A DNA stretch of 64,000 bases, from contig JADJNU010000001.1 in assembly GCA_016714165.1 (NCBI GenBank), forward strand, positions 124,001-188,000, read 5' to 3'. Every line of letters begins with the position of its first letter. The stretch's first letter is position 1. Shown one piece after another: positions 35,848 to 46,100 of this stretch. This DNA is from Bdellovibrionales bacterium (GTDB taxonomy: Bacteria; Bdellovibrionota; Bdellovibrionia; Bdellovibrionales; UBA1609). Made by a program: the position numbers and the translations under genes. The notes under the pieces were generated by a model. It was not told where the DNA came from, did no database searches, and was given only the letters and a program-made list of their open reading frames with translations.

Positions 35848-36189
35848 CATGAATCAGGGAACAATACCAACTTCTCGCCCTGATCGAATGCACGCAATGT
35901 AGAAGACGTGCTGAAGATTCTCAAGCAGTTTTTGTTCGTTTTATCGGGGGGCATTGATCATGTCCCTCAGTTTGAGAACAGATTCTGTACGAATATTGTC
36001 TTCAGAGAAACAATTTTGGGCAAAGAATTGGATCAACCTTGAGGGGAGGGAGGCTGGGAGCTTCTGAAAGATCAGTTATTTCAGCATATTAGAAAAATGA
36101 CTCGGATTGTCTGGATCGGCATAAGCCTTGCTCCTGTGATGCCACACCAGAGACGAGCTCAGGTCTTGGATCTTTAGGAGAAACTTTAT

Positions 36190-37521
36190 ATGAAGCTGTT
36201 ATTTTGGACGAGTAGATTGGCTGTTTTGGCCGTTTGTGGCGCAACTTTTGCCGGCTCAGCTCAGACTGACGGAGAAGTTCTGGATCTGGGCTTGCAGGAC
36301 GAGGCAAAAGAGAGTGCAGTCAACCCCGTGAAGCCCCTTGTGAGTGGCCCATCCAAAGCAAGTGTTGTTTCGTCAAATAAGGTCATCTCGAAAACCAAAA
36401 AGCTGACTTCGGTGTCTAAAAAGTCTGGAGCTTCAGCAAATAAGACGAACTCAGGTTCGACAAATGAAGAAAACGTAGCGGCAGCTCCTGGGATCATTAT
36501 TTTGAATCAGGGTAACGCAAATCCTTCCACCCAACAGCAGCCTACAACCTATGTTGAGGCGAGCCCAAGTCCTGAATCTCGAACTGAACAGTTCCGTCGT
36601 GCGCGCCAGGATGCTGAGGCAAATACAGAGAAGCTCCTTTCCGAAAAGCTAGAAGAATCTCGTTTGGTTGATGAGAGAAGGCGTTTGGAGAAAATATTGG
36701 GCAATACCATCGAGGGTTCGGCGATAAATACGGAACCTCAACAGCAACAACCTCAGCAGCAGAACACCCAACAAGGTCAAGGCTATAATTCTGTTCAGAA
36801 GGTTCAAGTGATCAATGAGGCACCTCGCACTTTTGGGCAAGAAAATGAATCTATGATCAAAGAGAAGGTTGAAAAGATTCAAAAATCAGATTTGGATCTT
36901 GTCCAGGAAGTCGAAGAATCGGAGACTGCGGCAGCGAAGCAAGCAGCCACAGTGGCTGTGGTTAATCCTCGCCAGTATTACTTGGGCGGCGCAGTGGGCT
37001 CTGCCAGTTACGTTGGAGTCGTCAATGTCCAGGGCAATATGGCTGCGGGAGTGACCTTCGGTTCGATTTTGCCAACTGGAGTTTCATTAGAAGCAAGTTT
37101 TATGTACTCTAATTTTTATATTGATGAATATTGGTGGAATTATCCCTACTTCAGAGAAATGGACCAATATAGCTTGGGTCTTGGAGCCAAATATAATTTT
37201 AGTTTTGGAATAGTGAAACCGAATTTTGGAGGATTAATCAGTTATAATTACCGCAAATATTTTGATCGTGGTTACTATAGCTACGGTTATTCCAACGACT
37301 CAGAAGTTACAAACCACACCATTGACCTCGGTTTAACAGCAGGCGCAGATGTGGATATTACCGAGACGTTTTCCTTGGGATTTGAATATCGCTACATGAC
37401 CAATTTGGCTAATCGAGCGGACTCCGATTATTTGACTTCGCGTAGCGTTTGGCGTGATGGACAACCCGTCGAGCGCACGGACTACAACTTTGTGACATTG
37501 ACAGGAAAGCTTCGATTTTAG
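36190..37521 (+). CDS. Outer-membrane beta-barrel protein with long N-terminal linker
   Basis: This encodes 443 residues; ATG at 36190 follows TAGGAGAAAC. A signal peptide (1-24, LAVLAVCGATFAGSA) leads to about 230 residues of Ser/Lys- and Gln-rich disordered or coiled sequence (for example QQQQPQQQNTQQGQG), then a barrel from about residue 255 with aromatic strands (YYLGGAVGSASYVG, QYSLGLGAKYNFSFG, YSYGYSNDS) and a terminal Phe (TLTGKLRF). The barrel part is OmpA-like in size (about 180 residues). A disrupted paralogue lies directly downstream. Confidence 0.85.
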   Translation: MKLLFWTSRLAVLAVCGATFAGSAQTDGEVLDLGLQDEAKESAVNPVKPLVSGPSKASVVSSNKVISKTKKLTSVSKKSGASANKTNSGSTNEENVAAAPGIIILNQGNANPSTQQQPTTYVEASPSPESRTEQFRRARQDAEANTEKLLSEKLEESRLVDERRRLEKILGNTIEGSAINTEPQQQQPQQQNTQQGQGYNSVQKVQVINEAPRTFGQENESMIKEKVEKIQKSDLDLVQEVEESETAAAKQAATVAVVNPRQYYLGGAVGSASYVGVVNVQGNMAAGVTFGSILPTGVSLEASFMYSNFYIDEYWWNYPYFREMDQYSLGLGAKYNFSFGIVKPNFGGLISYNYRKYFDRGYYSYGYSNDSEVTNHTIDLGLTAGADVDITETFSLGFEYRYMTNLANRADSDYLTSRSVWRDGQPVERTDYNFVTLTGKLRF

Positions 37522-37576
37522 CAAGGAGAATTTTATAACGGATCCATCCGCATCGAAGGATCAAAAGGAGGTCGCC

Positions 37577-37702
37577 TTGTACATTTATAATTTTTCTATT
37601 TCTATGATAATATTCGCTTTGTCGATCATGACGGGTTTGCAGGAGGCAAAGGCGGACCAAGTACATGATTCCTTCTCAATGATTTTGGACCACAGGTCGT
37701 AA
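37577..37702 (+). pseudogene. 5' remnant of an OMP paralogue cut by IS66
   Basis: TTG at 37577 sits six bases after AAGGAGG. It encodes a clear signal peptide (IYNFSISMIIFALSIMTGL, cleavage after EAKA) and 15 more residues (DQVHDSFSM onward), then meets the IS66 left end at 37699, whose GTAA supplies the stop. It follows the intact OMP gene by 55 bases, so the two were a tandem pair. The matching 3' piece is at 39953-40057. Confidence 0.7.
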
Positions 37703-37723
37703 GCGATTCAAAACCCGTATTTT

Positions 37724-39277
37724 TCAAGCTTGAGAATCAGGTGATAAAATGATCTCAGCGAGGCGCTCGAAGTCTTCGAGGGATTTGGCCAGTGGTAGCT
37801 CAGTGAGCAGTCGGACCATGGCTGTGTAAGGATTCACCCCATTGATTTTGGCTGTTACAGTGAAGCTGTACATGAGACTGCTGGCCTCAGCTCCTGCGGG
37901 GGTGTCGGAAAACAGCCACGCATTCCTTCCGATGGCATACTTGCGGATCGCTCTCTCCGTAAAGCCATTGTCCGCCTCCAGACGCCCATCCTTGAGGTAG
38001 ACTGTCAGGTACTTATACTCATTCAAGAAGTAGCGGAATGCCCCTCCAATCTTGCTTTTTACTGGAACCTTGGGCTGATGCCCTTCAGCCCACTCCTTCA
38101 TTTCTTTACAGATGGGCTCAGCTATTTCCAACCTCAGGCGATACCGCTCATCAGAAGACTTCTCGCCGATCTTCTCTTCCAGATCGTAGAGTTTTTTAAA
38201 GTAACCAAGGCCTGTTTCTCCAAGACTTCGGCCGGACTTAGCCCCATCCACTGTGGCGGATTCAAACTTCCTGCGGGAGTGCATCCCACATCCTATGCGG
38301 ATCACTCCCTCTTGTTTCTCCAACACATCGTAGGTATTCAATCCGTCACATTGCAGATATCCTGTAATCCCGTCCAGAAGCTGCCTGGCCGTTTCCTGGC
38401 TCCGGGAGATGCGATAATCAAACAGAACAATCTTCTTGTCCCCGTAGGGCGTACTCCTCACCCACATCCATGATTTGTCTTCGGCCTTCCTGCCATTCTC
38501 TTTGAGAACCTGCACTTGCGTCTCATCCACGGCCACATAAAAAGAGGCGAGTAACCGGTCTGAAAGAACATTCCAGACAGGCACAAGAGCCTGCGCCACT
38601 TGCACCACCCAGCGGGCCATCGTGCTGCGGGGAAGATCAACTCCCTGACGATCCATGATCTCCTCAATCCGGTACAGCGGAAGTCCATCGCAATATTTGG
38701 ATGTCATAATGAAGGCAAGTAACTCGGGAGTGGCAATCCCCTTAGGGATCACAGAAGGCACAGGCGGAGCGGTCTTCACATAGTCCCCGCTGTCCAATCC
38801 ATACTTGGCCCTCTCATAGCGGATCACACTGACTTTGGCTGGCTCATACTTGAGCTTCTCCGAAAATTCCCAACCAATCACCTTGAGAGGTTGCCCCTCT
38901 TCAGAAAAACGCTCATTTTCTGGAAGCTCGATCTTCACCACTTCTCGCTCAAGGTTCTCGGGTATTGGACGACGATGACCCCGCTTCCTTTTATGCGCAG
39001 GAACCGTGACTTCGATCTGTGCCTCATCCTCTTCAGGTGTCCCTTTGGAGGCTTCAAGTTCCACTTCGTTGAAGAGCATCTTCTGCTCGGGCGACACCCA
39101 AGTCTCCGACTTTTTCCCAAACTGCGCCCGCTTAAGAGAACGGATCTGCTCATGCAGCCAAGTGACCTCACTTTGCAAGAACTTGATCTTCTCTTCATCG
39201 AGACGAACACGTGCTCTCAGTCCTTCATTTTCTGAGGATAACTGTTCTTGTTTTGAAAATAGCTCCTGCGCTTGCAT
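37724..39277 (-). CDS. tnpC: IS66 transposase TnpC
   Basis: This encodes 517 residues. An N-terminal coiled coil (leucine-zipper like, residues 5-60), the zinc-binding-type region and DDE transposase core follow the IS66 pattern: FYVAVDETQVQV (first Asp), YLQCDGLNTYDV (second), and EADNGFTERAIR (Glu) in LEADNGFTERAIRKYAIGRNAWLF. It appears intact and could be active. It is the third gene of the element, downstream of tnpB. Confidence 0.96.
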   Translation of the reverse strand: MQAQELFSKQEQLSSENEGLRARVRLDEEKIKFLQSEVTWLHEQIRSLKRAQFGKKSETWVSPEQKMLFNEVELEASKGTPEEDEAQIEVTVPAHKRKRGHRRPIPENLEREVVKIELPENERFSEEGQPLKVIGWEFSEKLKYEPAKVSVIRYERAKYGLDSGDYVKTAPPVPSVIPKGIATPELLAFIMTSKYCDGLPLYRIEEIMDRQGVDLPRSTMARWVVQVAQALVPVWNVLSDRLLASFYVAVDETQVQVLKENGRKAEDKSWMWVRSTPYGDKKIVLFDYRISRSQETARQLLDGITGYLQCDGLNTYDVLEKQEGVIRIGCGMHSRRKFESATVDGAKSGRSLGETGLGYFKKLYDLEEKIGEKSSDERYRLRLEIAEPICKEMKEWAEGHQPKVPVKSKIGGAFRYFLNEYKYLTVYLKDGRLEADNGFTERAIRKYAIGRNAWLFSDTPAGAEASSLMYSFTVTAKINGVNPYTAMVRLLTELPLAKSLEDFERLAEIILSPDSQA

Positions 39278-39309
39278 GCGAGGGACTCTTCAACATTTTC
39301 TTTGAAAGA

Positions 39310-39666
39310 TCAACAGACTCCTTCAAAATTTATTTCTGAAAATGGCTTCATTTTCCAAACATCATAGCCTTCCAGAAGCCAACTCAATTGATCTGTGGAT
39401 ATGTGGACGACTTCCTCCACAGATTTCATCGGCCATGGGAACTTTTCCACATCCAATTGCTTTTGCCATAGACAGAATCCACTTCGATCAAAATACAGAA
39501 TCTTGATCGTGTGCCGTCGTCGACCACAGAACACGAATAGATTTTTCCCGTTCAACTTCCCCATTTGGGCACTCTCCACAATCTGACTCAACCCCGGAAT
39601 CCCACGGCGTAAATCCACAGGCTCCCGATGCAGAAATACTCCCTCAAATTGGCTGGGAGATTTCAT
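39310..39666 (-). CDS. tnpB: IS66 accessory protein TnpB
   Basis: This encodes 118 residues from ATG 39666, which overlaps the tnpA stop. It has the family core FLHREPVDLRRGIPGLS, LFVFCGRRRHTIKILYFDRSGF and WQKQLDVEKFPWP. TnpB is required for IS66 transposition although its biochemical role is not settled. Confidence 0.94.
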   Translation of the reverse strand: MKSPSQFEGVFLHREPVDLRRGIPGLSQIVESAQMGKLNGKNLFVFCGRRRHTIKILYFDRSGFCLWQKQLDVEKFPWPMKSVEEVVHISTDQLSWLLEGYDVWKMKPFSEINFEGVC

Positions 39667-39869
39667 CGGGTACCTCCCTGCAGATAAAAAATCAGCTCGG
39701 CCACCCATTGCGCGTCAGGGAGCGAATGAGCTGCTCTTTTCTTGAACGTGGTGATGTTCAGCCCCTCTTGCCGACAGAACTCGGTCTCGGGCCCAGAAAA
39801 ACTCTCTGCCTCCCTGATTTTGGTCTGCCAATATTCCTTAGTTTTTAATCTTTGCTCAGAATTTTTCAC
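39663..39869 (-). CDS. tnpA: IS66 accessory protein TnpA
   Basis: This encodes 68 residues with a helix-turn-helix of the IS66 OrfA type (EFCRQEGLNITTFKKR) and a Trp-rich start (YWQTKIREAE). GTG at 39869 follows AAGGAGG at five bases. TAA/TGA overlap with tnpB suggests coupling. Confidence 0.88.
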   Translation of the reverse strand: MKNSEQRLKTKEYWQTKIREAESFSGPETEFCRQEGLNITTFKKRAAHSLPDAQWVAELIFYLQGGTR

Positions 39870-39952
39870 TCAAGCCTCCTTGGATGTGGAGTAATTTATG
39901 GGAAAAATCCAAGTGAGGGAAATAGGCTTTATGGAGCACCCACGCCGTTTGA

Positions 39953-40057
39953 GCTGACTCCGATTATTTGACGCTATGTCGTGTTCGGCATGATGGACAG
40001 CCAGTCGAGCTCACAGTCGATAACTTTGTTAACTTGATAGTAAAGCTTCGGTTTTAG
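39953..40057 (+). pseudogene. 3' remnant of the OMP paralogue beyond IS66
   Basis: In frame, 34 codons and a TAG match the C-terminus of the OMP at 36190-37521: ADSDYLTLCRVRHDGQPVE here against ADSDYLTSRSVWRDGQPVE there, ending KLRF in both. By eye 22 of 33 residues after the first Ala are identical. The rest of the barrel is missing, so an insertion with a deletion has removed the middle. Confidence 0.85.
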
Positions 40058-40103
40058 TTTGTTGGCTGGCAAGGGCAAATTTCCATAGAACTGCCGCTAT
40101 TTA

Positions 40104-40907
40104 TCAAAAATTTATTCTTGGCTTAAAGACAGGTTGGCGTTCAGCCGGTGCTAAGTTTGCGAGATCTTCAGGATGAATCCATACTTCGATCAAATCTAAA
40201 ACTGATATTGGCTTGCGGAATCTAAATTGGTTGACTGCACCGGCGAGGATTTCGTGAAAGAGGTCCTCGATTTCTTTCAGCGAGAATTCTTCCCCCATTT
40301 CACAGCCTAAGTTCCAGCCCAGGCAAGCAATAAAGTCGGTTCTGTCCAGAAGCTCGCGTCTGAATACAAGAATAGCGTCGGTGCCTTTTATGGCGGGCGG
40401 TGTATGGCCAATGCTCGTGCCATAGTAATCGACCGCCGAGCGGCGATTTCCAAAAAGCGGAGAGCCTTTGTTCGTTCTGCTGAATGCTTGGAGATAGACT
40501 TCGTCAAGGGCATGGATTCCGAGGCCATTGCCGGACGGTGCTGGTTTAACTTCAAGCCGCTTCCCAGGCTTAAGTTCGCCTGCCAGGAGAATGGGAAGGA
40601 CGTTGGCAAGTGCAGTCACATGAATGAGGTAGTCAATACCGAGTTCTTTCATCAGCTGCGAGCGACTGGATTGCGGCCGACCGCTCAAGGTACGAAGGCA
40701 TGAAATCAAAGGAAATTTTGGCAAGGCTGAAGCCAATTGGCCGGGCCAAATGATGGCCACCAAAACGAAATGCAAAAGACAACTGTGAATATACTGCCAA
40801 ATGGTCACTGCGGAAATACAATAGCAAAGCATGCCAACTTCGGCTACAAAAAGTTGTGCCGCGGGAAAGATCGCCTGCAGACCTTGCGATAGCCAGGGGT
40901 GCGTCAC
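40104..40907 (-). CDS. Secreted ADP-ribosyltransferase-like protein (putative)
   Basis: The frame has 267 codons (GTG at 40907, no Shine-Dalgarno; ATG at 40832 and other starts are possible). A hydrophobic stretch with cleavage after ASA (CLLHFVLVAIIWPGQLASA) acts as a likely signal peptide. From about residue 88 it reads LIHVTALANVLPILLAGELK, the H-x-T plus N-L-x-x-I-L-x-x-G-x-L pattern of DUF4433/DarT and related ADP-ribosyltransferases, which use NAD. Further beta strands (AILVFRRELL) and EVWIHPEDLANL near the end fit the fold, but no catalytic Glu can be assigned. The assignment is pattern-based. It is divergent from the NMN adenylyltransferase-like gene (160 bases). Confidence 0.5.
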   Translation of the reverse strand: MTHPWLSQGLQAIFPAAQLFVAEVGMLCYCISAVTIWQYIHSCLLHFVLVAIIWPGQLASALPKFPLISCLRTLSGRPQSSRSQLMKELGIDYLIHVTALANVLPILLAGELKPGKRLEVKPAPSGNGLGIHALDEVYLQAFSRTNKGSPLFGNRRSAVDYYGTSIGHTPPAIKGTDAILVFRRELLDRTDFIACLGWNLGCEMGEEFSLKEIEDLFHEILAGAVNQFRFRKPISVLDLIEVWIHPEDLANLAPAERQPVFKPRINF

Positions 40908-41067
40908 ACACCATTTTGAAACTATTTTAGGTACCTGAAATAAAGTCAGGGTTCAGATCTGCTTAGAATAAGAGTGTGGCGAGAAAGTTCTAGCACATTG
41001 AGGACGAAGTGGCTTTAGCAAAGGCGGTTCAAGTTCGATGGCATAGCAGTTGCTACGCCACTCGCGA

Positions 41068-43173
41068 ATGATTGATTCACGTTCCCTATTTTTTCGGCTC
41101 ATAGCCTTAATCTCACTTTTTGTTGTTGTCGGCACTTCGAACGCATCGCCTCGTCCTTTGGCCCTTGAGTCGGCAGAACCTGAGAATTCGCTTCTCGTTA
41201 TGGGAGGGAGTTTCAGCCCAATTACTGAGATGCATTTGGCCCTTATGGCCGATACTCTATATGAGCATTCTTTTCCTCATGGCGTCCTTCTCGTGGCAAA
41301 CCCCTACAAAGAGGGAGCTGAGAAGGTGGATGTGGTCCTGAAGTTGACTCAGGTGGCAGTGGAAAGTTTCGATTTCATTCTGCGAAAACGTAATATTCCA
41401 TTTCGCGATTTTCGCATTGTGGGCCCCGGACATGTGACTTGGATATCTAAGGCCGGCCGTTTGGTCCACCTTGAAATGTCTCGCTTCGACGTTGACAATC
41501 ACATCAGCGAATCCGTCGATTCGATCTTGCACTTTCGACAATTGGTCGGCCATCCTCGTAATCTTTGGTGGTTAGCAGGGGGAGACAGTGGTGCCAGCAT
41601 GCCAAAATGGGGTCCTCGATGGCAGGAGATGTTTGAAAACACGAACATGATTTTTATTGGACGCCAAAGTTCTCCTGGAGAGACTTCCATTGATCACACT
41701 CTCAACAACCCCTTACAACAGATATATCCACAAGACTTCTTGGGAGGATATGAATACAGAAGAGAAGGGAATCTCCACTTTTATCAAGCCCGCGATCCAC
41801 TTCGTCCGTCTCTTTATATTTTGAACAGGCGAACCTTGCCAATCAGTAGCACAAAAGTCCGTCGGTCTCTTTTGACTGAAAGCCAAGGCGAGGCTCAAAT
41901 GATGTTAACTCCTGCAGTCTATCGAGCCATCGTTGAAGGTTCCCACTATCAATCGACCCGCGCCCACCTGTCTCGTCAAAATCTAGAGACTCTTCTCGTT
42001 GATGAATTGCAAAAAATTGAAGAGGGAAAGAATCATTCAAACCAATATGTTCTCTTCATCAAAAATCTCATTTCCAGCATCACAATTCTGAAACCTTCTG
42101 GTCCATCGGTGTCCGCGCCGCCGGCAGAGCCATATCCAAGTGTTTCGAGGGAGACCCAGCTATTTCCTGGAGCTTCGGGAACTACGACGAAAACTCCAAG
42201 GAACTTGGTCTCCCTTCGTCGGCAGATTTTACTTGGCGATCCAAGATTTCTTGTGAGCCGGATGGCTATTCGAAACGGGTATGCCATAAGACCCGACCGA
42301 GATGTTACTTTCAACCTCGTGAAGAGTCAGATGAGCCATGAATTGCCTCTCGCTGTTCGTCAAGCTGCCGATCGTGACATTGATTGGCTCGACCTCAATA
42401 TTTCAATCAATGAGCTGAGGAATATTCTTGGCGATGGACCTTTGGCAGAGCAATTGGAGATCTCAGCAAGGAATGAACCAGGCGCACTCGCCAATTACCT
42501 TGCTGTCGCAATTCATAATGACGCTCGATTGCGACTGAGATTTGAACTCTTTTCGACCCGGCGCTATTTTTCGCGTTTGGCATTGGGCACAGTAAGACCC
42601 GAGTTTCAATCCGAATTGAGTCCAGAGGAAAGCTCATTCGAAACTTGGGCAAAGTCTTTTATCAATTCTATCGAAAATTATCTGACTCGTTCTCAGATAG
42701 AAAAGCTAATTGATGCAATCGCGGACCTCTATATCATCTCTCGAACCGCCTCTCTGAGACCTGAGTTGCTCGAGACCAACGAATTCTGGACAGAATTTTT
42801 AAGCCTTGCGGTGACCGGGTATCCTGGAGAATTTTTAGATCTGAACAGGGATTCGATTAAGAAGAAAGTGGTTTTTCGATTGACTCTCATAGGGCACTTA
42901 CTTCCGCTTGTTCGTTTTAAAAATGGCCCTGAATCAAAGATTAGTCTCGAAATAGACGTTCGTATCGTCCATAACGGTCACTCCATCGGATATTTTGATC
43001 GGTCCGTTTTTGTTCCCGCGTCGAATGTGGATCAATTGGAGTCCCAGCTCTTCAGCGATCGGAGGCAGGAAGGAATTCATAATCTTGGGGTCCTGTCTGG
43101 CGCCAAAAAATATCTGGATACCTTTTTAACTCCAGCGTCTTTCTCGAGGGAAATGATCCCTTCGGTCCGATAA
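41068..43173 (+). CDS. Secreted NMN adenylyltransferase-like protein
   Basis: This encodes 701 residues from ATG 41068 (TTG at 41050 is also open; neither has a good Shine-Dalgarno). A signal peptide (SRSLFFRLIALISLFVVVG, cleavage after SNA) exports it. Residues about 45-290 show the NadD-like nucleotidyltransferase core: GGSFSPITEMHLALM in place of GG-T/S-F-D-P-I-H-x-G-H, where the second His is kept, and ISSTKVRRSLL, the family's ISSTxxR motif. Such enzymes join NMN or nicotinate mononucleotide to AMP to form NAD-type dinucleotides. Residues 290-701 are of unknown fold. The gene following after 2 bases is the phosphorylase-Fic protein, so the two are made together. Export of a NadD-type fold is unusual. 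Confidence 0.75.
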   Translation: MIDSRSLFFRLIALISLFVVVGTSNASPRPLALESAEPENSLLVMGGSFSPITEMHLALMADTLYEHSFPHGVLLVANPYKEGAEKVDVVLKLTQVAVESFDFILRKRNIPFRDFRIVGPGHVTWISKAGRLVHLEMSRFDVDNHISESVDSILHFRQLVGHPRNLWWLAGGDSGASMPKWGPRWQEMFENTNMIFIGRQSSPGETSIDHTLNNPLQQIYPQDFLGGYEYRREGNLHFYQARDPLRPSLYILNRRTLPISSTKVRRSLLTESQGEAQMMLTPAVYRAIVEGSHYQSTRAHLSRQNLETLLVDELQKIEEGKNHSNQYVLFIKNLISSITILKPSGPSVSAPPAEPYPSVSRETQLFPGASGTTTKTPRNLVSLRRQILLGDPRFLVSRMAIRNGYAIRPDRDVTFNLVKSQMSHELPLAVRQAADRDIDWLDLNISINELRNILGDGPLAEQLEISARNEPGALANYLAVAIHNDARLRLRFELFSTRRYFSRLALGTVRPEFQSELSPEESSFETWAKSFINSIENYLTRSQIEKLIDAIADLYIISRTASLRPELLETNEFWTEFLSLAVTGYPGEFLDLNRDSIKKKVVFRLTLIGHLLPLVRFKNGPESKISLEIDVRIVHNGHSIGYFDRSVFVPASNVDQLESQLFSDRRQEGIHNLGVLSGAKKYLDTFLTPASFSREMIPSVR

Positions 43174-43175
43174 GA

Positions 43176-46100
43176 ATGGACTTTTTGCCAGCCGCGCAGC
43201 CTTCGTTTTTGTCAACTTTAACGGGTCGACCTTCTCCTGATCAAAATTTGATTCGTGATATGCACTTTTTTGCCAGAGAGATGGGGCGGGATCTCAAATT
43301 AATCGACAAGTCTTTTTGGAATATGACTCCTGAGTCGTCAGCTGAATTCAACCGGCCTAGAGATGAAAACATGAAAAAGATCAGAGATCTCTGCGCTCAA
43401 TTTGAAGCCCTTGAAATCTTCTGGCTCAGAAAAAAGAAGGCCTATCCTTTTGAAAGCATGGACTCTGATGTGCCAGGCTATCTTGAAGCACTTGAGAAAT
43501 ATCAATGGCTCCAGGCTGGGCTTGCGAAAAGTATCGATGAGCGAAGAGCAATCAACCACGTTGCGATGGGTATCACCGAAGAATTGTCTGATGCCATGGG
43601 ATTGACCCCGAGTGCCTCCTCCTCAAGAGAGATTTCCTTGGAGATGTTATTTAATGAAATTATCGGTGATATTTTCAGGAAATACATAGTTAGTTTTCCG
43701 GGCGGGCCTCTCGGATTTGATGTTCGAGTCGCCCTGCAAAGATTGAGTGCGTTAACTTTCGAAGAGCTTAAGAATTTGAGACTTGAAGACTTGCTTATTC
43801 AGGTTTTGACAAGCCAGCATCCAGTTTCAGTTTCAGTTTCAGTTTCAGTTTCAGATTCAGAGTTCATTGGTCGCAAGGCAAAAGAAATATTGGAGTGGAT
43901 AAATCAAAAATACGGACTCACAAACGAAGTCATATTGCGGCCAATGAATGTGTCTGAAGAGGGTTCCTATCGTTCGGCAGGCGCTATTCACTTTGAGATG
44001 AAGGAAGCTGACTTGCATCCGCTCTTTGATCTCGATGCTCCGAGTTCATTGGTGGATCTGGATGTTTATATCAAGAGAAAATGGGGCGGATTGAATCATA
44101 TCGCTCGACCTGATCAAGTCATATTCTCGGAGCTGGGAACCCACGACACGATTCGAAGTCTTAGGCTTCAAGGCTATCGTGAATTTTTTCAGGTTAACTC
44201 CTCTTATGCCATGAGGGGTTCGAAAACCATGCTTGCGTTTAAACCCATGCGGGCAGAGCCGCTGATCATCTTTCATAGCTTTATTGGTGTCGATCTATTG
44301 CATCACAAAAAAATGCAGTTGGCGGTAGACTTTCGTGACGATTTTAAAAGCGTGAGGATCTTGACTTCGGACGGGCCAAAGTCGTGGGAGCAGGCGACCG
44401 AAGTTCTAGCCAAGGGAGTTCAGAAATTACCTGATTACCGCATTGATGATCTTGTGCTGGGTTACGGAGAGGTCATTGCACATGTTCTTGAACAGGATCG
44501 CTCCGTTCGCCATATCGAAACGAGTCGTCTGGGTGATTTTGCTGAGGTCGCCTACTTTGCTGTTTTGGGAAAAAGCGGTATTCCAAGAAATGTCGCAATT
44601 GTGACCAGAATGGACTATCGCTATTTCGGTAAGTCCGTTTTGCCTTTGATTCTTCCATTTCTTCAGCGTGGTGTTGATCGAGTTATTTTCGCTGGCTCTG
44701 CTGGGGTCACGGATCCACAGATTGGCAAACATAAAGTCGTAGCCCCAAGGAATTTCATGCTGTTAGACGATTCGGGCCGGGTCGATTCTTTAAAAGAAAT
44801 TACGAACGACCTCTATGATTTAGCACCCTATGATGTCGTCTATTCGGGGCCTCATATATCCGTTCCTTCTCCGCTTGTCGAATCACGACAGCTTGTTCGG
44901 CGGCTGAGAGACGAGAATCAGATTCTTTCGATTGATGTTGAGGGTTCTCAAATAGCCAAGTTGATTCAAGAATTTAATGCGCAGACAAATCGAAATGTTC
45001 GGTATGCTTCCGCCTACATTGTGACAGATGTTCCTCAATTGGACGATTCGGCAAGGGCCAATTTTGGACTTCACGAGCCCGATTTTGAGGGAAAGAAGAA
45101 GGCCAAGGAACTTTACGCCCTCCTTGTTAAGCTTGTTTTGGGCCTTCCTACGAAAATGGGCTATTCCGCTCACAGTTCTCTTATTGCTCAATACTATTTA
45201 AGGCAGTTTCAGAGTTTTTCAGATAGTTCTGATTGGAACGGGATGAAGGATCTTTTTCAGGATGTTCGCTTCCGGCGGGATCGAGTGATTGAACTTTCCA
45301 GGAATGGAGAGCGTGTCTCTCGCGGATTAATTAAGATTTACGGAGACCTTTTGGCCCACTTTGAGAGCCATGCCTCTGCATCGGGAAACAGCTTGAGCAG
45401 AAGTAATTTTGTGCGATCCGGGCCTAATAACATTACAGGGGGAGATGGAGATTCGCATGCAGATAGAGACGCAAACGCAAACGCAAACGCAAACGCAAAC
45501 GCAGAAGTCCATGGTGACTTAAGAGATTTACCTCTTGAGTATCAGCGCGCGATTGTGCTTCAATCGATGACCCGGTCTGCAACTCTGAATACGGGAGACG
45601 TCGTTTATCTTCGTGGAAAACGTGCAGACGTGGAAACCCTTGGCCAATCCGTTCAAGGAGCTCATCGGGCAGTAGATTGGATCTTTGAACACCGTCAAAG
45701 ACCGATGACCGGGGCTGATGCCAAAGAACTCCACAGTTATCTGACCGAAGGAGTTCTCTCTACAGAATATCAAGGTTCGTTTTCGAACTTTAATTACACA
45801 GCGGTCATGGGTGAGACAAGGACCTCTGCACAGGTTCTCAATGAGTTCTTTGCTTGGCTGGAATCAGTGGAGCCAAGCTATCAAACTGCCATAGAGGCGT
45901 TCACGCGATACGAAGCGATTCATCCTCACAAGGATGGGAGCGGGCGTATGTCAGAACTGATTGCTCAGCACCTTCTTTTACGCGGAGGACTTTCGCCCCT
46001 TCTCTTTCCGAATCGATTTGATATTGACTACATTTTAACTTTGAATCGGAATGGGGGTTTCGTCGATAATCGACGAGAATTTGTTTCTGAACTTGTACGC

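Larger units (their letters stand above)
37699..39932 (-). mobile_element. IS66-family insertion sequence
   Basis: The left end GTAAGC at 37699 is typical of IS66. The right end is about 39932, where the flank pairs with the left over a TAAgGC / ATT / ATTTTTC pattern; the right terminus is less exact (ATAAAG instead of GTAAG). Inside are tnpA, tnpB and tnpC in the usual order on the minus strand. No 8-bp target duplication flanks it (CACAGGTC on the left has no partner), which fits a deletion on insertion. Confidence 0.8.

Noticed and set aside
43825..45504. Tandem repeats as a possible CRISPR array
   Set aside because: They are 6-bp in-frame coding repeats without spacers, and no cas gene is in the window.
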